Part shown: positions 7,693 to 15,650 of the stretch, in pieces
Layout: the number at the start of each line of letters is the position of its first letter
Position numbering within the stretch: the stretch's first letter is position 1
Source: an uncultured delta proteobacterium
GTDB lineage: Bacteria > Desulfobacterota > Desulfobulbia > Desulfobulbales > Desulfocapsaceae
Length of the DNA: 64,000 bases
Direction of reading: 5' to 3'
NCBI GenBank assembly: GCA_903901335.1
Contig: CAIUQR010000033.1
Span: forward strand, 62,001 to 126,000
Position numbers and translations under genes: made by a program
Notes under the pieces: model-generated
The model's database searches: none
What the model was told of the DNA's origin: nothing
Seen by the model: only the letters and a program-made list of their open reading frames with translations

Positions 7693-7959
7693 ATGGGAAT
7701 CGAATTCGATCAAGCGAAGTCCGAAAAGAACAAGCTGGAACGAGACTTGCCGTTTGATCTGGTGGCAACCTTTGAGTGGGACAGTGCCGTGGTATGGCCT
7801 GATTCCCGGCACGAGTACGGCGAGACGCGATTTTGCGCTATCGGCTATATTGGTGCTCGGTTGTATCATTTGGCTTTCACAACACGTGGCGAGTCGGTTA
7901 GGGTTATCAGCCTGCGCAAAGCCAATAAACGAGAGGTAAATATTTATGCCGAAACTTAA
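7693..7959 (+). CDS. brnT: BrnT-type ribonuclease toxin
   Basis: An 88-residue protein of the BrnT (DUF497) family: GIEFDQAKSEKN at the start, WDSAVVWPDSRHEYGE...RFCAIGYI, then YHLAFTTRGESVRVISLRKANKREVNIY. The RISLRKANxRE end block is the family hallmark. BrnT is a small RelE-like fold RNase that inhibits translation and is neutralised by BrnA. The stop overlaps the brnA start by 14 bp, giving coupled translation, toxin gene first. Full length for the family. Confidence 0.9.
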   Translation: MGIEFDQAKSEKNKLERDLPFDLVATFEWDSAVVWPDSRHEYGETRFCAIGYIGARLYHLAFTTRGESVRVISLRKANKREVNIYAET

Positions 7960-8251
7960 GAAAAAAACCATACTCCCCTCGGCTATCGAGGAACAGGAGA
8001 TTGCAAGCCAGGCGGTTGCAGATGGCACCGTTTTGACTGCCGAGATGATCAAGAAAATGAAACCGGTAAGCCAATTTCCGGAACTGGGATTCCTTGTGAA
8101 GATGGGCCGGCCTGTTTCAGACAACCCTAAAAAGGCGGTCAGTATCCGCTTGTCGCCGGATGTACTGAGCAGCTTCAAAGCCACTGGCCGAGGTTGGCAA
8201 ACGAGGATCGACAATGCTTTGCGCGACTGGTTGAAAGAGCATAGAACATGA
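7946..8251 (+). CDS. brnA: BrnA-type antitoxin
   Basis: A 101-residue protein with a Lys-rich N-terminus and a C-terminal ribbon-helix-helix: AVSIRLSPDVLSSFKATGRGWQTRIDNALRDWLKEH. This is the usual BrnA arrangement in which the C-terminal domain dimerises and binds the operator upstream of brnT. GAGAGGT in the end of brnT provides its ribosome binding site. It forms a type II toxin-antitoxin unit with BrnT. Confidence 0.88.
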   Translation: MPKLKKKTILPSAIEEQEIASQAVADGTVLTAEMIKKMKPVSQFPELGFLVKMGRPVSDNPKKAVSIRLSPDVLSSFKATGRGWQTRIDNALRDWLKEHRT

Positions 8252-8354
8252 CCTTCAAAACAACCCCATCTGCTCCTCTGCCCGCGGGTGACAAAACTCT
8301 CCATCTTCATGCGTCGGCTTTTGACCGGCTACGCCATTGTCTTCAATCTCCAAC

Positions 8355-8451
8355 GGAATTCCGGGAATTCCGGAGACAGTGGGAATTCCTGGGATAGCAT
8401 TCTTAATTCCAACGCAAACATCTGCGGACAAGCCGCAGATGTTTGCGTTGG
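8355..8451. repeat. REP-like cluster: three GGAATTCC boxes and a 19-bp inverted repeat
   Basis: GGAATTCC occurs at 8355-8362, 8364-8371 and 8382-8389, in a GGGAATTCCGGAGACAGT context. It is followed by a perfect 19-bp inverted repeat, CCAACGCAAACATCTGCGG at 8409-8427 and its complement at 8433-8451, around loop ACAAG. The format resembles non-autonomous REP elements mobilised by REP-associated transposases. It separates brnTA from the GC-rich saccharide cluster. No T run follows, so a simple terminator is less likely. Confidence 0.5.
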
Positions 8452-8502
8452 GCCGTTGAAAACCGTGGCAGTCTGACCAACACATCAAAATAGAGAGATA
8501 AA

Positions 8503-9291
8503 ATGGCGCTCATTCACTGTCATTTCTTTTCACAGGTCCTGGGGCTGATGTCCACCATGGATGTAATTCTCCCCGACCCCGGACCACTGGAGGCTGGCGC
8601 AACCCCGAGAATCCGGCAGGAACGATATCCGACCTTATACCTGCTGCATGGCCTGTCCGATGATCACACCGTCTGGCAACGCCGCACGTCTATCGAGCGC
8701 TATGTGGAAGGCCTGAACCTGGCTGTTGTCATGCCCGCGGTGCAGCGAAGCTTTTACACGGACATGGAGATTGGCCAGCGCTATTGGACATTTATCAGCG
8801 AAGAAGTACCAGCCCTCGCCCGTCATTTTTTTCCGCTCTCCGAGATTCGCGACGAGAACTATGTGGCCGGTCTCTCGATGGGGGGCTATGGGGCCTTCAA
8901 ACTGGCCTTGACCTATCCGGAGCGTTATGCGGCAGCGGCGAGTCTGTCGGGCACCTTGGATGTGGTCCGCCTGGCCCGGGCTGAACAGGCGGGTGGCCAG
9001 AGCGAGCTGAAACACATTTTTGGTGATGCGAACGCTCTGGCGGACAGCCCGAATGATGTATTCCATCTGGCGGCGCAGATAGTCGAACAGAGCAGGCCAC
9101 GGCCCGGTCTGTATCAGTGGTGCGGCACAGAGGATTTCCTGTATGCGGATAATATGCGTTTTCGTGAACATACAGAGTTTTTGGGCTTGGCGGTGACGTA
9201 TGAAGAAGGACCCGGTGGGCATGAGTGGTCATGCTGGGATGCGCAGATTCAACGGGTATTAGCCTGGTTACCGGGAGTTGGTAAGCGATAG
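8503..9291 (+). CDS. Alpha/beta-hydrolase esterase (EstA/S-formylglutathione hydrolase-like)
   Basis: A 262-residue cytoplasmic serine hydrolase. The nucleophile elbow is GLSMGGYGA (Ser125), the acid is Asp211 in CGTEDFL and the base His240 in [21 protein letters not shown] carries the oxyanion-hole region. It belongs to the esterase D-like family that includes tributyrin esterases and feruloyl or acetyl esterases. No signal peptide. It is convergent with the EEP/GH5/ABC group, and near a GH3 glucosidase, so removal of acyl groups from saccharides is plausible. The start has a modest GAGAG site. Confidence 0.87.
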   Translation: MALIHCHFFSQVLGLMSTMDVILPDPGPLEAGATPRIRQERYPTLYLLHGLSDDHTVWQRRTSIERYVEGLNLAVVMPAVQRSFYTDMEIGQRYWTFISEEVPALARHFFPLSEIRDENYVAGLSMGGYGAFKLALTYPERYAAAASLSGTLDVVRLARAEQAGGQSELKHIFGDANALADSPNDVFHLAAQIVEQSRPRPGLYQWCGTEDFLYADNMRFREHTEFLGLAVTYEEGPGGHEWSCWDAQIQRVLAWLPGVGKR

Positions 9292-9310
9292 GCGGCCTAG
9301 ATCACCTTGC

Positions 9311-10096
9311 TTACACCTTCCAGTCGAGCATGGCCGTGATGGGATAATGGTCCGAGGGGAAGAGATTCCCCGCGCGTGTCCGGTCGATATCCGCATCCAG
9401 TACCTGGAAATGGCCGGAGACCAGAATCCAGTCGATGGCTTCCATGTCCTCAGGCCTGCCAAAGGCGTGAAAGGTGATTTCATCATTTTCATCATTCGAA
9501 TGGACCTGCCGGAAGGCGTCAATCAGCCCTCCACTGCCCGTCAAAAGGCGATAGGCCTTGGAATCCCTGTCGACATTGAAGTCGCCGGAAACGATGAGCG
9601 GGGTCTCTGGGCTTTGCTGATCGAGCCATTGCCTTAAGTATCGGGCGTTCTCATCGATTGCCGCCGCCGGTTCGTAGTCGAAATGGGTGTTGACGTAGGT
9701 CAGCTCGTCCCCCGAGGGCAAGCAGGCAAGCCTGGCCCAGGTCACCGTGCGCGGATAGGCGCTGCCCCGACTCATGCTGCCGGGGATCTCCGGGGTTTCG
9801 CTCAGCCAGAAACATCCCGTATCGAGAAGCCTGAAGGTTGATTTGCGAAACAGCAGGGGGGCCATCTCCAGTGCCGTATCTCCCGGGCCTCCCCGATGGA
9901 TGCCAAGGAAATGGTAGTCCGGCAGGCCCTGGCGGATAAAATCGGCCTGGGCATCGTCACGGCACTCCTGGAGACCAAGCAGATCGGGCCCGAAGGCGTG
10001 GATCCTGGCCAGCGCCAGGGACCGGCGATTGTTCCAGTGATTCTCCCCGTCGTCGGCCAGGCCGTAACGGATGTTGAAGCTCATTACCTTGATCAT
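9311..10096 (-). CDS. Endonuclease/exonuclease/phosphatase family protein
   Basis: A 261-residue EEP-fold metal-dependent hydrolase: VMSFNIRYG (Asn), LLGLQECR (Glu), YVNTHFDYE, IVSGDFNVD (Asp, Asn), AIDWILVSG and FPSDHYPITAML (Asp, His) are all in place, so the active site is complete. The start at 10096 is preceded by GAAGGG; longer frames upstream lack sites and would enter the GH5 gene. It lies 14 bp downstream of the GH5 gene and is cotranscribed with it. The target may be a nucleic acid or a sugar phosphate or phosphodiester; bacterial EEP proteins in saccharide clusters are usually of the latter sort, which is inference. Confidence 0.88.
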   Translation of the reverse strand: MIKVMSFNIRYGLADDGENHWNNRRSLALARIHAFGPDLLGLQECRDDAQADFIRQGLPDYHFLGIHRGGPGDTALEMAPLLFRKSTFRLLDTGCFWLSETPEIPGSMSRGSAYPRTVTWARLACLPSGDELTYVNTHFDYEPAAAIDENARYLRQWLDQQSPETPLIVSGDFNVDRDSKAYRLLTGSGGLIDAFRQVHSNDENDEITFHAFGRPEDMEAIDWILVSGHFQVLDADIDRTRAGNLFPSDHYPITAMLDWKV

Positions 10097-10110
10097 GGCC
10101 ATCCCTTCGG

Positions 10111-11292
10111 TTATGCCGCCTGATTCCTGGCCCAGTCCAGGACAAAGCGTGTCAGCGCCAACTGCTCCGGCCGGCCCAGGTCCGGGATGAACCCCTGGTC
10201 CACGCAGTCCCGATAGCACCACTCCGGTCTGGTCTCGGTCCGGTAGGTCCAGAAGAACCAGCCGGCGTATTTCTCGAAGCTCAGCAGTTGGGCCGCAGCG
10301 TAGCCGCGGTAGGCAGCCGCCACCTGGAACTCGTCCATTTCCTCCGGCTCATAATTACGGGGCTCCTTTTCCCAGAGGGACACCATCTTTCTTGCCAGCC
10401 CCAGGCTCCATTCGCCGCAATAGACCTGATAGCCCGACTCATTTATGATCTCGTCGGCCTCTAGGCGCCAGTCCACGGCACTCTTCTTAATGTGGCCGAA
10501 AATGTCCCTGTCGATATCGTCTTTGAGGAAGCAGCCATAGCGGTGGATATCGATGGCCACGTTGCGGAACTCCGGTTCCTGGAGAAACCCCGCATATTCC
10601 CGCCAGTGGCGGAAACCGTCGTGGAAAACCACCGTCACCTGCTCGGGCGGGCAGTGGCGGCGGATGCGCTCATAGGCGCCCTCGGTATAGCGCTTCAGCA
10701 GGTCGGTAGGGATGTCCCAGCTCGGCTCGTTGACCGCCTGGATACCGTACAGCGCCGGATGAGCGGCGTAACGCTCGGCCAGGCGCTCCAGTACATCCAG
10801 GGAGTACTGGATGTACTCCTCGCTGGTATGCCACTCGCAAACACCACAGATTCCGCCGTTGTCGAAGCCGTTCTGGCAGCCCGGCGCGGCATGGAGGTCA
10901 AGAACCACACCAAGGCCGAACTCGTGAGCCCACTTAAACACCTTGTCGACGATCTTAAGCCCTCCCGCCACATAAGGGTAGCGCACCTCCTGGTAGCTGC
11001 GATGATAGGGATAGCCCTTGCCGAACAGCCAGTGGCCGAAGGGCAGACGCACGGCAGTGATGCCGGCACGTTTCAGCCAGGCAAAATCCTTGCGGGTGAT
11101 AAAGGTGTTCCAGTGCCGGTGCAGGCGCCGCGTCGCCTCGGCGCAGCCCAGCTCGACGCAGTAGGAAGTCTCGTCGATGGCCTCCAACCCCGTAAACAGA
11201 CTAGGGGTGATCCATTTTTCCAGCACCAGCCAGCCACCGAGATTGACGCCGCGCAGTTTTCTGCCGCTTTCGTGAACTGTTGAGGTAGTCAT
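10111..11292 (-). CDS. GH5 glycoside hydrolase, exo-beta-1,3-glucanase-like
   Basis: A 393-residue (beta/alpha)8 enzyme. RGVNLGGWLVLEKWITPSLF opens the domain in the manner of fungal and bacterial exo-1,3-glucanases (GH5 subfamily 9-like); catalytic residues are Glu189 in AVNEPSW (acid/base) and Glu294 in CGEWSLG (nucleophile), with VRLPFGHW, DLHAAPG and the late GWFFWTY also conserved. There is no signal peptide, so it acts in the cytoplasm, on imported or endogenous short glucans. GGAGACC precedes the ATG. It is 27 bp downstream of the ABC protein gene and upstream of the EEP gene. Confidence 0.88.
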   Translation of the reverse strand: MTTSTVHESGRKLRGVNLGGWLVLEKWITPSLFTGLEAIDETSYCVELGCAEATRRLHRHWNTFITRKDFAWLKRAGITAVRLPFGHWLFGKGYPYHRSYQEVRYPYVAGGLKIVDKVFKWAHEFGLGVVLDLHAAPGCQNGFDNGGICGVCEWHTSEEYIQYSLDVLERLAERYAAHPALYGIQAVNEPSWDIPTDLLKRYTEGAYERIRRHCPPEQVTVVFHDGFRHWREYAGFLQEPEFRNVAIDIHRYGCFLKDDIDRDIFGHIKKSAVDWRLEADEIINESGYQVYCGEWSLGLARKMVSLWEKEPRNYEPEEMDEFQVAAAYRGYAAAQLLSFEKYAGWFFWTYRTETRPEWCYRDCVDQGFIPDLGRPEQLALTRFVLDWARNQAA

Positions 11293-11319
11293 GGAAGGTC
11301 TCCTGAAAAGAAAAGGGGG

Positions 11320-13008
11320 TTACAGGGCTAAACGGCGTGAGTAGAAAGAGGCGTTGTTGGGCATATGGGAAATCGTCAGCAGTGTGGCATCGGGAAGCTG
11401 TTCGCAGATCAGGCGCAGCATTCCCTCTTCTTCCTGGTTGTCCAGGGAGTCGAAGGCCTCCTGCAGGAATATCCACTGGGGCCGGTTCAGCAGCAGGCGG
11501 ACCATCCCCAATCGTTGCTGCTCCGCCGGCGCCAGGGTGTGAACCCAATTCTCCCTCTGATCGAGCTGCTCGATCAGGTGTTCAAGTCCCGCCAGACGCA
11601 ACGCCTCCTCGATTTGTTCCTGGGCAAAGACCCGGCGCGAGGATGGGTAGCAGATGGCGTTATGGAGGGTGCCGATGGGGAGATGCGGCCGGGGCGGCAT
11701 GAAGAAGAGGCGGCCCTGGCTGGGAAGTTCGATAATGCCGCTGCCCCAGGGTCGTATCCCGGCGATGGCACGAAACAGCTTTGCCCCGGTGAAGGTGTTG
11801 CCGGTGATCAGTACATGTTCGCCCTTGCCGATTTCCATGTTGATGTCCTGTGCCACTACCGGCCCGTCGTATTTGGCGATAGTCAGATTGTGAAAGGCCA
11901 ATACCGGCCGATCACCGCTCTTTACCTGGATCCAATGATCCGGGCGAGCTAGCTCCTCATCGACATTATCCAACACCTGCAGCAGACTCAAAATGCGTTC
12001 CACCGAGGCGCGCCATTCGGCGATTCCGCCCGCGGCGTTGACCGGCCAGGAGAGGGCTGAGTTCATTTGCTGGAAGGCCTGGGCGGACTGCATCAGGGTA
12101 CCCAGGGTGATGTATCCCAGGATATAACGGGGAGCGGAAATTAAAATCGGAAAGGCTATGTTAAGGTCGCCATACCCAGTGCTGAAGAGCAGGATATTTC
12201 TCCAGGCCGCGGTTTGCACGTCCCATATCACCCGTATCTTGCGGAAGAGCTCGTGAAATTGATGCCGTTCGTAGGGTTCGGCATGGATCAGTGCAATGGC
12301 CTGGCTGTTTTCGTGCGCTTCCAAGAGACTGGCGCGAAAGTTGGCCTCCGCCGTCTGCTTGACATTGGTGGAACTGGTAATCGGTCTGCTTACCACCCAG
12401 CCAAGACAGGACGCCAAGGCCGAGTAGATGATCGCTATCCAGACCAGATGCCCGTAGATGGGGATTTGGGCAAATCCCAGGTCGAGCGTCACCACCCCTG
12501 ATCGAGACCAGAGCACCTGCGTAAAGCCGATCAATACCAAAGCCCAGTAAAACAGCGAGTGGCCCAAGCCGACCGCAGACTCGGTTGCGATACGGCAGTC
12601 CTCGGCGATACGGCCATCCGGGTTGTCATGTTCGCCCGGCAGATGGGAAATCAAATAATGGCGGCCGGCGGTCATCCAGCGGGAGAAAACATGTTCCGTC
12701 ATCCAGTCGCGCCAATAGATCTGCAGATTGCGTTTGATGACCATATGCGATCCGGTCAGGGCCATATCGGTGACCATGAGGATCGCCAGCATGCCGACCT
12801 GCATCATGAGGCCGCTCATTGAGTGCTGCTCCAGGGCGTTGAACAGGCCCGCGCTCCACTGCGTAATCAACACGGCCATGACCATTTGCCCTATGGTCAG
12901 GATTGCCAGAAGGAGAGTGCTGCCCCGAATCTTCAGCTTTCGGTTCGAACACCAGAACTGCTTTGTCAGTCGAAGAAATTCAACAAAAAAATGTTTGGAT
13001 TCAGGCAT
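11320..13008 (-). CDS. SbmA/BacA-like (ABCD/YddA family) ABC protein with degenerate ATPase domain
   Basis: A 562-residue half-size transporter. The membrane half (about 1-340) has the WRDWMTEHVFSRWM and PDGRIAEDCR motifs typical of the SbmA/BacA/YddA family. The nucleotide-binding half is unusual: the Walker A is GNTFTGAKL (403-411) instead of GxxGxGKS, the signature is LAPAEQQRL instead of LSxGEQQR, and Walker B is WIFLQEAF with Gln in place of Asp; only the Glu and the switch His (TISH) remain. The frame is otherwise intact. The protein may bind but not hydrolyse ATP, or act like SbmA, which is proton-driven. It heads the leftward GH5/EEP group. Confidence 0.85.
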   Translation of the reverse strand: MPESKHFFVEFLRLTKQFWCSNRKLKIRGSTLLLAILTIGQMVMAVLITQWSAGLFNALEQHSMSGLMMQVGMLAILMVTDMALTGSHMVIKRNLQIYWRDWMTEHVFSRWMTAGRHYLISHLPGEHDNPDGRIAEDCRIATESAVGLGHSLFYWALVLIGFTQVLWSRSGVVTLDLGFAQIPIYGHLVWIAIIYSALASCLGWVVSRPITSSTNVKQTAEANFRASLLEAHENSQAIALIHAEPYERHQFHELFRKIRVIWDVQTAAWRNILLFSTGYGDLNIAFPILISAPRYILGYITLGTLMQSAQAFQQMNSALSWPVNAAGGIAEWRASVERILSLLQVLDNVDEELARPDHWIQVKSGDRPVLAFHNLTIAKYDGPVVAQDINMEIGKGEHVLITGNTFTGAKLFRAIAGIRPWGSGIIELPSQGRLFFMPPRPHLPIGTLHNAICYPSSRRVFAQEQIEEALRLAGLEHLIEQLDQRENWVHTLAPAEQQRLGMVRLLLNRPQWIFLQEAFDSLDNQEEEGMLRLICEQLPDATLLTISHMPNNASFYSRRLAL

Positions 13009-13365
13009 CTGGATTCAGAGTTCAATAAGTGAAATGACGCCAATCGGCAGCGAAGCATCCTTCGTCGGCACGGCAAGGCTCCTTATGGCCCCACTGTCAA
13101 GCCATATGGTCAGTTTCTATAAAAAACCAGGGAAACAGTCAATAACTTCTTGCGAATGATTGATAAATCTTCTCTGACGCATACCCTTCCCGTGCCTGGT
13201 TAAACGAAAAAATGCACCTGCAGCAAAAAAGGCTGGGAAATCAACAATCAATATGGGTAAATTAGATGTTGAGTTTACCTTCAAGGTTCTAAGAGGTGAT
13301 AAACTCTCAGCCGGCCGGTTGTTTCACCGCTTGTACTCTCCCCGAAACTGTAAGGAGCTGTTCCT
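13009..13365. promoter_or_regulatory. Divergent promoter region of the saccharide cluster
   Basis: A 357-bp gap between the leftward ABC/GH5/EEP unit and the rightward GH3 gene. Leftward, TTGACT (complement of 13137-13142) with TATAGA (complement of 13116-13121) could form a promoter with a short spacer. Rightward, TTGAGT at 13269 and the dyad ACCTTCAAGGT at 13277-13287 stand about 90 bp before the GH3 start, a possible operator. No small gene was found. Confidence 0.35.
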
Positions 13366-15552
13366 ATGACCATTCCAGCATATAAAAACCCGACACTCCC
13401 CGTTCCAGAGCGCATCGAAGATCTGCTCAGCCGCATGACCCTTAAAGAAAAAGCCGGGCAGCTGACGCAGTGGTTCCACCTCGGTCCGGATCATCATGAC
13501 CTGATACGCAAGGGTGAGCTCGGTTCCGGTCTGAACGCCAACAGTTCTACGGCCGGAAATAATCCTCAGGAACGGATTCTTGCCGAGTGTCTCAATGATC
13601 TCCAGAAAGTAGCAGTCACTGAGTCCCGTCTGGGTATCCCTTTGATCTTCGGACGGGATGTGATTCACGGGTATCGTACGGTCGCCCCTATTCCTCTCGG
13701 GATGGCCGCCGCCTGGTCTCCCGGGATGGTTCAGGCCGCCAATACCATTGCAGCCAAAGAAGCGCGCGCCGACGGTATCCATTGGGGTTTCTCGCCCATG
13801 CTCGATATCGCCCGCGACCCGCGCTGGGGAAGAGTTGCCGAGGGTTTTGGCGAAGACCCTTTTCTGGCAGGGAAACTGGCCGCAGCCGCTGTGAGAGGTT
13901 TTCAAGGCAATGAGCAGGACGCAATTCCGCAGCAGTTTGCGGTCGATCGTATTGTTGCCTGCGCCAAACATTTTGTCGGCTACGGGGCAGCGGAAGGCGG
14001 GCGCGATTACAACACCACCGAAATCACCCGTCATACGCTGCATAACATCTATCTGGCAACCTTCAAGGCCGCGATACAATCCGGGTGCGGCACCGTCATG
14101 AGCGCCTTTCACGATATCGGCGGCATCCCGCTTTCAGCCCACAGCTCTCTGCTCACTGATGTACTGAAAGAACAATGGGGGTTCGACGGTTTTGTCGTTT
14201 CCGATTGGGGCGCAGTGTGGGAACTTACCAATCATGGTATCGCCGCCGACGGCAATCATGCTGCCGAACTGGCCTGCAACGCCGGGGTGGATATGGACAT
14301 GTGCGGGATGATGTACCTGAACAGCCTGCCCGATCTGGTCCAGGCCGGCAAGGTCTCCGAGGAACGTCTGAACGATGCCGTGCGCCGGGTGCTGCGGATA
14401 AAGTTTGCGCTAGGCCTCTTCGAGAACCCGTATGCCGATCCGAACGCAGCACAGGTAGTCCACCTCCAGCCCGAATCGCTGGCCACTATGCGCGAACTGG
14501 CCGCGAACAGCATGGTCCTGTTAAAAAATAACGGTGTCCTGCCACTCCGCTCGGACAATCTGACCATCTGCCTGAGCGGGCCGCTGGCAGACCGGCGCAA
14601 GGAACTGTTCGGCTGCTGGGCTCCCGACGGGCAGGATGAAGATGTGACAACGTTGAAAGAGGCCATCACCGGCAGATTGGGGGCGGAAACACGGCTGCAC
14701 CATTATGAATTAGCGGACGATGCCGTTAAACTGGCGCGTTCAAGCGATGTGATGATCCTCGCCATCGGAGAATCGGAGGGCCGCTCGGGCGAGGATAACT
14801 GCACGACCACCATCGATCTGCCCGCCGGCCAGGAGGCCCTGGTCGAGTCAGCCCGCCGCATGGAAATCCCCATTGTTGCGGTGGTGTTCGGCGGCCGTCC
14901 GTTGAATCTCACCCGGGTTATGGACTGGGCCGACGCGGTCCTGTTCGCCTGGCATCCGGGCATTACAGGCGGTCTGGGTGTGGCCGATGTCCTTTTCGGG
15001 GATGTGAATCCATCCGGGCGGCTGCCGATCACCTTTCCACGGTCTTCGGGGCAGATCCCTCTTTATTACAACCATCGTCCCACCGGGAGGCCGCTACCCG
15101 GGGGCAGTCGCCGTCATTCCCGTTACGTTGACTCGCTCGATTCCCCGCTCTTCCCCTTCGGCTTCGGATTGTCGTATACGACCTTCGAATATGGCAACCT
15201 GCAAATGTCCCCAACTCCTCAAACACCGGAAATTTCCATCACCGCCCAGGTAACCAACACCGGCAACAGGGCCGGAACAACCGTCGCGCAATGTTACGTG
15301 CGGGATGTTATTGCAAGTGTGGCACGCCCGGTGCGGGAACTGAAAGGATTCGAGCGTGTCATGCTCGAACCAGGCGAAACGAAAACCATTCTTTTCAAAC
15401 TCGGCCCGAAGGAACTTTCTTATCTGGATGACAACGGCCATGAGGTCCTGGAGCCCGGCCGTTTCCAGGTTTGGGTCGGCGGTGACAGCACTGCCGAATT
15501 GGGCACGGAATTCGAGGTCACCCCGGATGGCAAGTGGGTTGGGAGTCGATAG
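13366..15552 (+). CDS. bglX: GH3 beta-glucosidase, cytoplasmic
   Basis: A 728-residue GH3 enzyme: MTLKEKAGQL, FGRDVIHGYRT, SPMLDIARDPRWGR, GEDPFLAG, ACAKHFVGYGAAEGGRDYN, then the nucleophile Asp280 in VVSDWGAVWEL. The second alpha/beta sandwich domain (about 385-600) and a fibronectin III-like end domain (about 640-720) are present; LFPFGFGLSYTTFEYGNL is the usual linker. AAGGAG precedes the ATG. Periplasmic BglX proteins carry a signal peptide; this one does not, so it acts inside the cell, like the GH5 enzyme. It would split disaccharides or oligosaccharides to glucose. Transcribed divergently from the ABC/GH5/EEP unit. Confidence 0.9.
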   Translation: MTIPAYKNPTLPVPERIEDLLSRMTLKEKAGQLTQWFHLGPDHHDLIRKGELGSGLNANSSTAGNNPQERILAECLNDLQKVAVTESRLGIPLIFGRDVIHGYRTVAPIPLGMAAAWSPGMVQAANTIAAKEARADGIHWGFSPMLDIARDPRWGRVAEGFGEDPFLAGKLAAAAVRGFQGNEQDAIPQQFAVDRIVACAKHFVGYGAAEGGRDYNTTEITRHTLHNIYLATFKAAIQSGCGTVMSAFHDIGGIPLSAHSSLLTDVLKEQWGFDGFVVSDWGAVWELTNHGIAADGNHAAELACNAGVDMDMCGMMYLNSLPDLVQAGKVSEERLNDAVRRVLRIKFALGLFENPYADPNAAQVVHLQPESLATMRELAANSMVLLKNNGVLPLRSDNLTICLSGPLADRRKELFGCWAPDGQDEDVTTLKEAITGRLGAETRLHHYELADDAVKLARSSDVMILAIGESEGRSGEDNCTTTIDLPAGQEALVESARRMEIPIVAVVFGGRPLNLTRVMDWADAVLFAWHPGITGGLGVADVLFGDVNPSGRLPITFPRSSGQIPLYYNHRPTGRPLPGGSRRHSRYVDSLDSPLFPFGFGLSYTTFEYGNLQMSPTPQTPEISITAQVTNTGNRAGTTVAQCYVRDVIASVARPVRELKGFERVMLEPGETKTILFKLGPKELSYLDDNGHEVLEPGRFQVWVGGDSTAELGTEFEVTPDGKWVGSR

Positions 15553-15650
15553 GGACTGCAAAAGACTCACTCAAATAGTGGTACAGTGAATGGGGAAAGG
15601 TCAAGGATGCCAGAAACTGGGTTAAGTTCCGCAAAAGAAGGTTTCATCAC

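Noticed and set aside
8255..8488. Open frames on both strands through the GGAATTCC region
   Set aside because: They run across repeats and an inverted repeat and have no ribosome site or coding look.
13269..13299. MerR-type promoter around the ACCTTCAAGGT dyad
   Set aside because: The -10 with 19-bp spacing is poor and no MerR gene is near; kept only as a possible operator in the gap entry.
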